From the NCBI GenBank assembly GCA_021325145.1, contig JAJPHR010000018.1, forward strand, positions 1 through 38,475: a stretch of 38,475 nucleotides of DNA. The letters are read 5' to 3'. How positions within the stretch are numbered: the stretch's first letter is position 1; each line of letters begins with the position of its first letter. Made by a program: the position numbers and the translations under genes. Positions 26,091-33,400 of the stretch are shown piece after piece. The DNA comes from Verrucomicrobiota bacterium. Its GTDB lineage: Bacteria; Verrucomicrobiota; Verrucomicrobiia; Limisphaerales; Pedosphaeraceae. Under the pieces are notes generated by a model that made no database searches, was not told where the DNA came from, and worked only from the letters and a program-made list of their open reading frames with translations.

Positions 26091-26717
26091 TCAGCTTTTT
26101 ATAAACGCGAGTTTGGCCCCGAGTGCGATGAAAATGGACCCGACCAGGCGATCAAGGAAGCGCGCCAGATTTGGACGGGTGCTGAGGCAACGGCCGACCC
26201 GGGAACTGGAAATGCCCATCACCGAAAAAATGACCCACGCTTGAAGGGCAAAACAGAGGCCCAGCGCCAGGAATTGCGCCGGCACATGTCCCGCTTCGCG
26301 ATGGATGAACTGCGGCAGGAAGGCGAGGAAAAAGATGGCGACTTTCGGGTTGAGGACGTTCATCAAAAATGCCTGGGCAAAAATTCGTCGATGCGAATGA
26401 TTAACGCCCGCTGTGGGCAGCGAAATGAGGCCGCGCGAGAGCCAGGCGCGAATGCCCAAATAGGCCAGGTACGCGCCTCCAGCCAACTTGACGGCCGTAA
26501 ACGCGACTGCCGAAGCCAGCAGCAGCGCGGAGAGGCCGGTCACCGCAAATGCGGTGTGGACGGACAGGCCGGACACGAAACCTGTGGCGGCGACAATCGC
26601 CGTTGCGCGGCCTTGCGAAATACCCTTGGCGACCACGTAAAGAATATCAGGACCCGGCGCAAGCGTCACCGCGACCGAGGCGAGCAGAAATACCGGGCTG
26701 ATGGGATTGACGGTCAC
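26091..26717 (-). CDS. LysE/RhtB-type amino-acid exporter
   Basis: 208 residues beginning with GTG (26717); the only nearby ATG upstream is out of frame. About six hydrophobic helices are visible. LysE/RhtB motifs include VTLAPGPDILYVVAKGISQGR near the N-terminus and AFLMNVLNPKVAIFFLAFLPQFI in the middle. Such proteins export amino acids or homoserine-lactone-like molecules by proton antiport across the inner membrane. Same direction as fumC with a 106-nt gap, so co-transcription is possible but no functional link is evident. The substrate cannot be told from sequence. Confidence 0.88.
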   Translation of the reverse strand: MTVNPISPVFLLASVAVTLAPGPDILYVVAKGISQGRATAIVAATGFVSGLSVHTAFAVTGLSALLLASAVAFTAVKLAGGAYLAYLGIRAWLSRGLISLPTAGVNHSHRRIFAQAFLMNVLNPKVAIFFLAFLPQFIHREAGHVPAQFLALGLCFALQAWVIFSVMGISSSRVGRCLSTRPNLARFLDRLVGSIFIALGAKLAFIKS

Positions 26718-26854
26718 GGCACAAGCATGGCAGAAGCCGCCGGGCAGGGATAGAGAATAGAGACTTCTGGCCGAACGCCACCTTGCGAATCAACCTGGCC
26801 TAGTGTAAAGGGACAGTGCAGCTTGCACCTACAAATCGCATTCTGAAATCAGCA

Positions 26855-28450
26855 ATGAAGCTTCGCGCAACACAAGCTTGTTTCGCCCCGGCGCGATTTT
26901 GTCGCTGGCTCGTTCTCGGCGTGATTTCAGCGCAGGCAATGCTGGTGGGAACGACCATCTGGGCGTCGAACCTCGACACCATCGGAATCACATTGCTGCG
27001 GTCTGTGACAAATCTTGACGGCTCGGGCATCCGCGTCGGCCAGGCCGAGGCGGGCACCCCCACCGCAACAAATTGGGAAGTCAATCCGGCCGCCGTGGGT
27101 CTGCCGATGAGCGATTTCACCTACTACCGGTCAACCACCACTAACGCGTTTCCAAACTCGCTGGGCGGTGAATCGGGCCACGCCGATGGCGTGGGCAACC
27201 TCTATTATGGATTTCCCGCCGGCGTGGCCACGAACGTCAGCCACGTTGATGATTACGAGGCCAACTATTTTTTCGGCACGGTAGTTCCCTTGCAGATTGC
27301 CATCAACAACCGCATCGTCAATCAAAGCTTCGTTTCCTCCGGCAATACCAATCAGCAAAAAACCGCTGATTCCCAATACGACAACTATGCCGCCAGATAT
27401 AACACGCTCTTTAGCACCAGCATCGGCGACGGCGGCACCGTGGAGGCGCCTTCGACCAGCTACAACGGCATTGGGGTCGCGGCCTACGGCACGCCGGCCA
27501 GCGGCGTGGGACCGACGCCCGACAATGGACGCGCGAAACCGGACCTCACGGCGCCCGCCGATGCCACCAGCGACTCCGCGCCGCTGGTCAGTGGAGCGGT
27601 GGCGCTGATCTTCGAAGCAGGACTGCGCGGCGATGGCGGTGGGGACACCAATTCGGCAGTCGACATTCGCACGGTCAAGGCACTGCTGTTGAATGGCGCA
27701 GTCAAACCCTCGGATTGGTCCCACCCGGGTGTTTCGCCTCTGGATCCGCGTTACGGCGCGGGTATTTTGAACGTGTTCAACTCCTACAAACAACTCGCGG
27801 GCGGCAAGCATGGATTCATCGACTCGAACAGCGTCGCTTCCGGCAGCTCGCATCCGCCGACCAGTGCCACCGGGAACGAGAGCAGCCCCAGCGGTTGGGA
27901 CTTCAACACCAACACTTCCAGTTCACTCCCGGCCCTCGACGGAGTCCGCCATTACTTTTTCAATCTTACCAACGGCCAGCCCAATGCGCAATTCACCGGC
28001 ACCGCAACACTCGTTTGGAATCGGCAACTGAACCATTCCAGCATCAACCAACTTGACCTTTATCTCTACAACGCGGCGTCGAGCAACCTGGTTGCGTTCA
28101 GCAGCAACGCGGTCGACAACGTGAAGCACGTTTTTGCAACGCAATTGCCGCCGGGCCGCTACGATTTGCAGGTCCTCAAAAGCGCGGGGAATAGCATCAC
28201 TGATAGCGAGACTTTTGCGCTTGCGTTCGAGTTCTTCGCCCTGACGCTCACCGCGACGGAATCGGGCAGCAACGTGCTGGTCACCTGGCCAATCTATCCA
28301 GACGCCTTCCGTCTTGAAAGTACCGCCAGCCTCGCCGCGCCAATCTCCTGGAGTTCCGTTAACGTCACCCCGATCATAACCAATAACTTAAATCTCGTCG
28401 TGCTGAGCGCCGCGTCTGGCAATCAGTTTTTCCGGCTCATCCGGCCTTGA
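26855..28450 (+). CDS. Secreted S8 (subtilisin-like) protein with altered active site
   Basis: 531 residues from the ATG at 26855, chosen for the signal peptide (RFCRWLVLGVISAQAMLVG); an ATG at 26816 is an alternative. The first strand reads GSGIRVGQAEAG, where subtilases have aspartate in an I-D-T/S-G setting, so the catalytic Asp appears to be Glu. SGHADGVGNLYYG corresponds to the His motif and ATSDSAPLVSGAVALI to the GTSxAAPxVxG serine motif. A beta-rich region after about 330 may be a P-domain-like fold. The C-terminal ~70 residues end GNQFFRLIRP, a tail I associate with exported verrucomicrobial proteins. It may be a weak or non-proteolytic subtilase relative. Confidence 0.78.
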   Translation: MKLRATQACFAPARFCRWLVLGVISAQAMLVGTTIWASNLDTIGITLLRSVTNLDGSGIRVGQAEAGTPTATNWEVNPAAVGLPMSDFTYYRSTTTNAFPNSLGGESGHADGVGNLYYGFPAGVATNVSHVDDYEANYFFGTVVPLQIAINNRIVNQSFVSSGNTNQQKTADSQYDNYAARYNTLFSTSIGDGGTVEAPSTSYNGIGVAAYGTPASGVGPTPDNGRAKPDLTAPADATSDSAPLVSGAVALIFEAGLRGDGGGDTNSAVDIRTVKALLLNGAVKPSDWSHPGVSPLDPRYGAGILNVFNSYKQLAGGKHGFIDSNSVASGSSHPPTSATGNESSPSGWDFNTNTSSSLPALDGVRHYFFNLTNGQPNAQFTGTATLVWNRQLNHSSINQLDLYLYNAASSNLVAFSSNAVDNVKHVFATQLPPGRYDLQVLKSAGNSITDSETFALAFEFFALTLTATESGSNVLVTWPIYPDAFRLESTASLAAPISWSSVNVTPIITNNLNLVVLSAASGNQFFRLIRP

Positions 28451-28453
28451 GAA

Positions 28454-28566
28454 GGCGTGGAGTCCCGGCTTCAGCCGGCAGAGCTTCCGCAGCACTCCGC
28501 GTGTTGGAAGTTCTCCGGTTGCCATTCTTGCGCACGTTTTGCCGCCTAAATGCGGGACTCCATGCC
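28454..28566 (+). repeat. Palindromic repeat R4, copy a
   Basis: The 14-nt arms GGCGTGGAGTCCCG (28454-28467) and CGGGACTCCATGCC (28553-28566) pair with one mismatch. The inside begins GCTTCAGCCGGCAG and ends GCCGCCTAAATG. It fills the gap between the subtilase-like gene and the end of the convergent sigma-factor gene. A related copy is at 29929-30035. Confidence 0.75.
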
Positions 28567-28577
28567 TGGTTGGGTTT

Positions 28578-29882
28578 TCAAGCAGGAATCCGCTCTTCGC
28601 AATCACGGAATCGTTTGGAAAGGAACTGTTGTTCGGATTTGGTTTCGGCCAGTTGCAACGATTTTCGGAAGTAACCGGCCGCCGCCAGGGGATCATTCAA
28701 CCGCGCCTCGAATTCGCCGAGCACGGCATAAAGCAAATAATAGGACTCCAATTTCTCCCGGCCTTGAATGGCAGCCACCGCGTCCAGGCCCGCAGCCGGC
28801 CCGTGAATGTTCGCCACCACGATGGCGCGGTTGAGAGCAACAACCGGCGAATCATCAAACTCAACGAGGCGATCATACAACCCGAGAATTTGCCGCCAGT
28901 CGGTGGATTCATAATCCCTGGCCGCGCAATGGCAGGCGGCGATGCCGGCCTGAAGATGATATTCGGTAATCTCCTCGCCTGCCGCCGACTGCGCGAAGTG
29001 AAACATCCCCCGCGCGATCATGGATTGATCCCACCGTGACCGGTCCTGCTCCTGGAGGCGAAGCAAGTTTCCGTCTGCGTCCACACGCGACGGCGTGCGT
29101 GCGGCGTTCAAGAACATGAGCGCCAGCAATGCGTGGGTCTTGGGCTGATTGCCGGCGGGATGTTCCGCCAGCAAACCAGCCAGGCGGATTGCTTCGCAAC
29201 AGATTTCCTCCCGCACCAGCTTTTCGCCGCTCGAAGCCTTGTAGCCTTCGTTGAAAAGCAGGTAGAGCGATTGCAAAACCGCGTCCAACCGCCGCGCCAA
29301 TTCCTCACCCGCGGGTATCTCAAAAGGAATGTGCGCCTCGCGAATTGCCTGCTTCGCCCGCGTCAAGCGCTTCGCAATCGCCGCGTCCGTCGTCAGAAAG
29401 GCGCGGCTGATTTCCGGCACGCTGAATCCGCAAAGCGTTCTCAACACGAGTCCCACTTGCGCTTCCGTCGGCACCAGCGGATGGCAGCAAACGAACATCA
29501 ACCGCAAACGATCGTCCTTGATTTCCTGTTCGGGAAAAATCGCATCATCCTGCGCGGGACTTTCCCGCTCCATCAAATGCACGATCTCAGCTTCCTTGTT
29601 GCGAAAAACCTTCTGGCGTCGCACCACATCCAACGCGAGATTGCGCGAAGCCCGCATGATCCACGCAGCGGGATTTTTCGGGACGCCATAAAACGGCCAG
29701 GTCTGCAACGCCCGCGCCAGCGCTTCCTGCACCACATCTTCGGCCAGGGTAAGGTGCTCAGTCCCGAAAATCCCCGTCAGAATAGCCACCATCTTGGCGC
29801 CTTCATGACGGAAAAGATGCTCCACCACCTGGGAAACGTCCCCGGGTGGTGGTTCATGCTTGCTGGTGTCAGTCGGATTCAT
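28578..29882 (-). CDS. ECF42-type sigma factor with long C-terminal extension
   Basis: 434 residues from the ATG at 29882 (MNPTDTSKHE). A TTG start 11 codons upstream is less likely. Sigma region 2 spans about 18-90 (LAEDVVQEALARAL, NPAAWIMRASRNLALDVVRRQ). Region 4 lies at about 125-180 (RTLCGFSVPEISRAFLTTDAAIAKRLTRAKQAI). Residues 190-434 form the extended helical domain typical of the ECF42 group (LYLLFNEGYKASSGE, ALLALMFLNAARTPSRVD, YDRLVEFDDSPVVALNRAI). From published work, ECF42 factors are encoded with YCII/DGPF proteins and have no classical anti-sigma factor, the extension being needed for activity. Two DGPF genes lie just upstream here. The gene is flanked by two R4 repeats. Confidence 0.92.
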   Translation of the reverse strand: MNPTDTSKHEPPPGDVSQVVEHLFRHEGAKMVAILTGIFGTEHLTLAEDVVQEALARALQTWPFYGVPKNPAAWIMRASRNLALDVVRRQKVFRNKEAEIVHLMERESPAQDDAIFPEQEIKDDRLRLMFVCCHPLVPTEAQVGLVLRTLCGFSVPEISRAFLTTDAAIAKRLTRAKQAIREAHIPFEIPAGEELARRLDAVLQSLYLLFNEGYKASSGEKLVREEICCEAIRLAGLLAEHPAGNQPKTHALLALMFLNAARTPSRVDADGNLLRLQEQDRSRWDQSMIARGMFHFAQSAAGEEITEYHLQAGIAACHCAARDYESTDWRQILGLYDRLVEFDDSPVVALNRAIVVANIHGPAAGLDAVAAIQGREKLESYYLLYAVLGEFEARLNDPLAAAGYFRKSLQLAETKSEQQFLSKRFRDCEERIPA

Positions 29883-29928
29883 TTGCTGCCGGGAGTGGGT
29901 AATCGCTTCAAACAAGGTGTGCCGCTGT

Positions 29929-30035
29929 ATGGAGTCCCGCCTTTAACCGACAGGGATAAACGCACAATCAGGTGCGTTGAAAGCTTCCAAAATGCCGTTT
30001 CAAGTGCGCCCCGCCGCCCAAAGACAGGACTCCAT
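29929..30035 (+). repeat. Palindromic repeat R4, copy b
   Basis: GGAGTCCCGCC at the left and GGACTCC at the right form inverted ends. The first ~22 nt (GGAGTCCCGCCTTTAACCGACAG) and the GCCGCCCAAA near the right end match copy a at 28454-28566, while the middle differs. It lies in the 190-nt gap between the sigma-factor gene and the YCII gene. Confidence 0.65.
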
Positions 30036-30067
30036 GCGGGATGCGACGCTCAGCCGTCGCATCCCGC
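30036..30067 (-). terminator. Strong hairpin after the second YCII gene (no T-run)
   Basis: GCGGGATGCGACG (30036-30048) and its exact reverse complement CGTCGCATCCCGC (30055-30067) enclose a 6-nt loop, a perfect 13-bp stem. It starts 6 nt after the YCII stop on the minus strand and directly abuts repeat R4b. Without a U-tract it may be an attenuator or mRNA-stabilising stem that lowers read-through into the sigma-factor gene. Confidence 0.5.
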
Positions 30068-30073
30068 GAATGA

Positions 30074-30496
30074 CTAGGCGTTTACGAGCTCCTGTGCCTG
30101 TTCGAGCTGCCGCGCGCGTGCGGACATCGGGCATTCCGTCCCCACGGGCCGGACTTCGACGGCGCAGTCGTAAGCCAGCGTTGGGCAGGTTTTGGCGAGG
30201 GCGATCGCTTCCTCCAGGCTGCCCGCCTCAAACAGCAAGTAGCCGCCAATGGCCTCCTTGGATTCGGCATACGGCCCGTCGGTGACGACTCGTCCGTTCT
30301 TTAATGACACAGTGGCACCCTCGCGAGCCAGCGGCTGGCTGGCTTTGACCTTGACCTGGCTGGAAACGCGTTCGAACCATGCTTTGGTCTGGCCCAGGGC
30401 CTTCTGCAACTCTTCCGCGGAAAGATCGTTGTACCATTCGCGGCCCCGGAATAGGAGCAGATACTCCCCGGCCGTCGTTGTTGTTGGTGTGCTCAT
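30074..30496 (-). CDS. YCII/DGPF-domain protein (second copy)
   Basis: 140 residues from the ATG at 30496 (MSTPTTTTAGEY). An upstream open stretch to 30664 lies inside the preceding YCII gene and is rejected. The core is a YCII-like ferredoxin-type fold: YLLLFRGREWYNDLS at the start and VVTDGPYAESKEAIGGYLLF in the middle, with DGPY (73-76) in place of the canonical DGPF. Then come EAIALAKTCPTLAY and VEVRPV. The family is small, soluble and of uncertain biochemistry; DGPF members accompany ECF42 sigma factors and are their usual targets. The sister copy at 30531-30941 is clearly homologous. It is the last gene before the hairpin and the sigma-factor gene. Confidence 0.92.
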   Translation of the reverse strand: MSTPTTTTAGEYLLLFRGREWYNDLSAEELQKALGQTKAWFERVSSQVKVKASQPLAREGATVSLKNGRVVTDGPYAESKEAIGGYLLFEAGSLEEAIALAKTCPTLAYDCAVEVRPVGTECPMSARARQLEQAQELVNA

Positions 30497-30530
30497 GGTT
30501 TTGTTCTGGTTTGAGTCTATCTTTGAAAGG

Positions 30531-30941
30531 TCACGCTGTCGCGCCGGTAAGTTGCGCCTCGGCAAATTCCGCGATGAGCGGGCATGCTTCAGCCACCGGC
30601 CTGACTTCCACCACCGCGCCGTAGGCGAGGCCCGGGCACTCCTTGGCAATGGCCAGCGCTTCATCCATGCTCTTCACTTGCAGCAGGAAGTAACCGCCCA
30701 CCGCTTCCTTGGATTCCGCAAACGGGCCGTCCGCCACCACCCGTCCATTCTTCCCGGAAACCAGCTTGCCCTGGGCTTCCAGCGGGCTTCCGGCAGTCAC
30801 TTTCCCTTGATCCTTCAATCCGCTGAACCAGGCCATCCACCGGCTGGCCACGGTTTGCATTTCCTCGGGCGAGAGGCCCTTTTGCCATTCGTTGCCGCGG
30901 AACAGCAACATGTATCCTGGATTTGTCGTTTGTGCGCTCAT
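30531..30941 (-). CDS. YCII/DGPF-domain protein (first copy)
   Basis: 136 residues. YMLLFRGNEWQKGLSPEE opens the domain and VVADGPFAESKEAVGGYFLL carries the diagnostic DGPF at 71-74. ALAIAKECPGLAY and VVEVRPV end it, matching the second copy segment for segment. It starts 75 nt after the DoxX stop and 34 nt before the second copy. A TGTCC-N18-CGTCGT site lies 45-73 nt upstream of its ATG, so it probably begins its own ECF-dependent transcript. Family members bind no known cofactor; any catalytic role is unproven. Confidence 0.93.
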   Translation of the reverse strand: MSAQTTNPGYMLLFRGNEWQKGLSPEEMQTVASRWMAWFSGLKDQGKVTAGSPLEAQGKLVSGKNGRVVADGPFAESKEAVGGYFLLQVKSMDEALAIAKECPGLAYGAVVEVRPVAEACPLIAEFAEAQLTGATA

Positions 30942-30985
30942 AATTTCTTTGTTTTGATTGTTAATGTTTTTGCACTACCAAATAG

Positions 30986-31014
30986 ACGACGAATGAGAAA
31001 GCGCGGTCAGGACA
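30986..31014 (-). promoter_or_regulatory. ECF42-type promoter site for the YCII pair
   Basis: On the minus strand TGTCC (31014-31010), 18 nt, then CGTCGT (30991-30986). The site at 33446-33474 has the same boxes, the same spacing and identical CATT just before the second box. The boxes fit the published ECF42 pattern (TGTCGA and CG[A/T]C) in part. A start near 30979 gives a leader of about 38 nt. The site lies between doxX-like and YCII genes. Confidence 0.68.
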
Positions 31015-31015
31015 T

Positions 31016-31393
31016 TTATTTTGGGCTCAACAATGGCGCGTAATTTTTCCGGTACGCATACGCCAGAAATAAATTGCCCAGAATCAACGCGATTGCAACT
31101 GGCAATCCCGCCGGATCCACAAATGCATGGTATAAGAGAATATTCAGGGTGACCGGGAAAATCACCACGGTGGCGAGAGGAACAAACCGGCCCAGGAGAA
31201 AAGCCAGGCCGCAGACCAACTGGGTGCCCATCATCAGGGGCATGAAATAACGCGTGGCCCCAACTCCTTCCATAAAGGCCTTGGCGATGCCTTTTAGCTC
31301 CGGTTGCGGAACAAATTTGAAGAAAAAGGCCGAGGACGCAAACAGGAACAAAAGCCCCATTAAGACACGCACGATGATAACCGCGATTTTCAT
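31016..31393 (-). CDS. DoxX-family membrane protein
   Basis: 125 residues with four hydrophobic helices (from about 4-25, 46-68, 70-88 and 97-113). The layout of DoxX/DoxD relatives is visible: VLMGLLFLFASSAFFFKF, a polar stretch with ELKGIAKAFMEGVGATRYFMPLM, then QLVCGLAFLLGRFVPLATVVI and HAFVDPAGLPVAIAL. DoxX-like proteins are small inner-membrane proteins, some tied to redox or stress responses. It lies 40 nt downstream of the SRPBCC gene and ends next to the second ECF-type promoter. From memory, DoxX, SRPBCC and VOC genes recur in ECF42 neighbourhoods. Confidence 0.85.
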   Translation of the reverse strand: MKIAVIIVRVLMGLLFLFASSAFFFKFVPQPELKGIAKAFMEGVGATRYFMPLMMGTQLVCGLAFLLGRFVPLATVVIFPVTLNILLYHAFVDPAGLPVAIALILGNLFLAYAYRKNYAPLLSPK

Positions 31394-31433
31394 GTTCAGC
31401 CTTTCGTTGTTGCTAAGTTCCGATTTATTCCCG

Positions 31434-31979
31434 TTATTTCGCGGCCGCCGCCTCGGCCGCTGATTTCATGTCCGCCAGTCCCTTCTCGAACTGGCCGCCG
31501 ATCATCTTGTCCATGTTTACGCAAAGGTGGATTGCCTTGGCCATAAAATTTTTTTCCCCGGCCATGCTCCAGGTCACGGCGGTGTGATTGCCTTCGGGTT
31601 TGAAGCTGAACTCCGCGGTGCTGGTATTGGCAAAAGGCTTCAGGAATTCCATTTTGATTCGGATCAACTCGCCCGGGCGGCTCTCCTCGATTGTCATTCG
31701 CCCGGTCCCCACATTTTTGTTGCCGTCCCAAGTGTAGATTGTCCCAACTCCAGCCGGAGCGCCCTCATACGTCTGCTTCATGGCTGGATCGATCTTCCCC
31801 CAGGGGTTCCATGCTTCCCATTTGTGAAAATCGTTCACTTGCGCAAATACCGTCGCTGCTGGAGCCGACATGGTGGTGCTCCGGGCGACACGAAACGTGG
31901 CTGGCTGCATGGCTACAACGACGAGCAACAGCACTATGACCACTGCGAGCGCGATGAGGATTTTCAACAACATAGACAT
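31434..31979 (-). CDS. SRPBCC-fold (polyketide-cyclase-like) protein with N-terminal membrane anchor
   Basis: 181 residues. The first ~25 residues are one hydrophobic helix (LLKILIALAVVIVLLLVVVAM), then a START/SRPBCC domain: RVARSTTMSAPAATVFAQVNDFHKWEAWNPW, GAPAGVGTIYTWDGNKNVGTGRMTIEESRPG, and HTAVTWSMAGEKNF. An AGGGGA sequence is placed 7 nt before a second in-frame ATG at 31973, so that start is probably used; 31979 is the outer limit. The fold binds hydrophobic ligands and no specific ligand is indicated. In the middle of the VOC-GFA-VOC-SRPBCC-DoxX series. Confidence 0.88.
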   Translation of the reverse strand: MSMLLKILIALAVVIVLLLVVVAMQPATFRVARSTTMSAPAATVFAQVNDFHKWEAWNPWGKIDPAMKQTYEGAPAGVGTIYTWDGNKNVGTGRMTIEESRPGELIRIKMEFLKPFANTSTAEFSFKPEGNHTAVTWSMAGEKNFMAKAIHLCVNMDKMIGGQFEKGLADMKSAAEAAAAK

Positions 31980-32025
31980 GTCCCCTGGAGGAATTGAAGT
32001 TGCGGGCGTTTCGAAACCTGATGGA

Positions 32026-32475
32026 TTACTTTTGAGATGCAGTCTCCACCAGAACCATCCACATCACGCCGAAACGGTCAATGACCATGCCGAAGCGCGG
32101 GGAAAAGAAGGTCTTTGTCAGCGGCATTTGCACCTGGCCGCCCTCGGCCAGAGGCGCGAACAAACGGTCCGCTTCCGCCTCGGTCTTGACTGAAAGAGCC
32201 AGTGAGAAACCCTGAAAGTTCGGCTTTCCCGTGCATCGGCCATCGGAAACCAGCACCGCATTGTTGCCAATCTGAAGCCGGGCGTGCATTATTTTGTCCC
32301 CGGGGACAGGCGGGCAGTCGGGATTGGGCGGTTCCGGGCTATCCTTGAAGCGCATCAGCATGATCACCTCGGCGCCGAGCGCGCGGCGATAGAATTCAAT
32401 CGCTTCTTCGCAGCGGCCATCGAAGAACAGGTAAGCGTTAAGTTTTGTCGTGGGGTTGTTTTTGGTTGTGCTCAT
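32026..32475 (-). CDS. VOC-superfamily protein, PhnB-like
   Basis: 149 residues. LNAYLFFDGRCEEAIEFYRRALGAEVIMLMRFKD at the start is the PhnB/glyoxalase-like pattern. KIMHARLQIGNNAVLVSDG and FQGFSLALSVKTEAEADRLFAPLAEGGQVQMPL follow, then FFSPRFGMVIDRFGVMWMV at the end. PhnB-like VOC proteins bind metal or small ligands and include resistance and dioxygenase-type members; the exact activity is not determined by sequence alone. The next gene upstream, 72 nt away, is a GFA-family gene in the same direction. Confidence 0.92.
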   Translation of the reverse strand: MSTTKNNPTTKLNAYLFFDGRCEEAIEFYRRALGAEVIMLMRFKDSPEPPNPDCPPVPGDKIMHARLQIGNNAVLVSDGRCTGKPNFQGFSLALSVKTEAEADRLFAPLAEGGQVQMPLTKTFFSPRFGMVIDRFGVMWMVLVETASQK

Positions 32476-32547
32476 AGTTTGATGTCTTTTGATTTGTTTG
32501 TTCAGTGATTCTATTTGCTGTTGTTTTGAAAGTCACGCCGTCGAAAT

Positions 32548-32946
32548 TTAGAGATGCCGGGTTTCGGCGGGCGGAGACTGGTAGTTGTCGTTACGTCCGT
32601 CATGAATGGTGATCGGGGCGCTGATGAGCTCGTCCACATCCACGTCATCAAGACAATAGACGCGAACGGCGTAGAACTTGCCGCCGAGCGCGGGATCTTC
32701 GCCCCAAGCAAACGGACGCACCCCGCAGTGACGGCAAAACACATGATGGATATGGTCAGGCTGATAGTCAACCAGCGCCGCCTCACCCGCGAGCAATCGA
32801 AAGGCGTCGGGGTTGACAACGGCGCCCCACATTCTCGTCTTGGTGCACATCTCGCAATTGCATTTGAAAGTGCCCGCGCTGAGATCCACATCCGCTTCGA
32901 AGCGGACCGTGCCGCAATGGCAGCTTCCTCTGTACGTCCTTTCCAT
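32548..32946 (-). CDS. GFA-family zinc protein
   Basis: 132 residues. Zinc-binding cysteines follow the GFA arrangement: C9 and C11 in GSCHCG, C29, C31 and C34 in KCNCEMC, and C71 and C74 in VFCRHCG. The family includes glutathione-dependent formaldehyde-activating enzyme (Gfa), but most members, like this short one, have unverified activity. The neighbouring VOC genes would fit reactive-aldehyde handling, which is inference. It starts 43 nt after the stop of the first VOC gene. ECF42 sets often contain a GFA member, as I recall. Confidence 0.9.
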   Translation of the reverse strand: MERTYRGSCHCGTVRFEADVDLSAGTFKCNCEMCTKTRMWGAVVNPDAFRLLAGEAALVDYQPDHIHHVFCRHCGVRPFAWGEDPALGGKFYAVRVYCLDDVDVDELISAPITIHDGRNDNYQSPPAETRHL

Positions 32947-32989
32947 CTATAAACGTCTCCACTCCGTGTTCTCAGTCTGGTCTGCGCGC

Positions 32990-33400
32990 CTATTTCGCGC
33001 TGGGGTTTGTTTCCCACAAGGCGAACGTGTTGTTCTCGGTGTCCTGGCAGATGGCGAAGTACCCCATGTGCGGCACGGCTGTCTTGGGCATGTGGACTTT
33101 CCCGCCCAACTTCTCGACCTTCGCCATGGCTTTGGTCACCGAGGCCACGTTGACGTAATTGGTGATGGGATGTTCCGGACATTTGCGCGCGATCAATCCG
33201 CCATTGGGAGTATCGTCACTGCCGCCGGTGTCAATCAGCCAGTAATCCTTCATCCCGGAAAACGGGCCAATTTTCCAGCCGAACAACTTTCCGTAAAACT
33301 TGCCAGCCCGTTCGAAGTTGTCCACCGGGATGTCGAACCAGATCAGCCGGTGCGTGACTTTGGCTGTCTTGTTGCTCTTGGGTTTTGATTTTGTGCTCAT
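32990..33400 (-). CDS. VOC-superfamily (glyoxalase/bleomycin-resistance-like) protein
   Basis: 136 residues from the ATG at 33400 (MSTKSKPKSNKTAK). The ORF opens upstream to 33475, but that would start on top of the promoter site, so I use the inner ATG. A single VOC module is visible: RLIWFDIPVDNFERAGKFYGKLFGWKI, then YWLIDTGGSDDTPNGGLI, and HMGYFAICQDTENNTFALWE with the typical metal-site Glu near the end. It has the pattern of hydroxyacylglutathione/glyoxalase relatives. First gene of the ECF-linked series; promoter 46 nt upstream. Confidence 0.91.
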   Translation of the reverse strand: MSTKSKPKSNKTAKVTHRLIWFDIPVDNFERAGKFYGKLFGWKIGPFSGMKDYWLIDTGGSDDTPNGGLIARKCPEHPITNYVNVASVTKAMAKVEKLGGKVHMPKTAVPHMGYFAICQDTENNTFALWETNPSAK

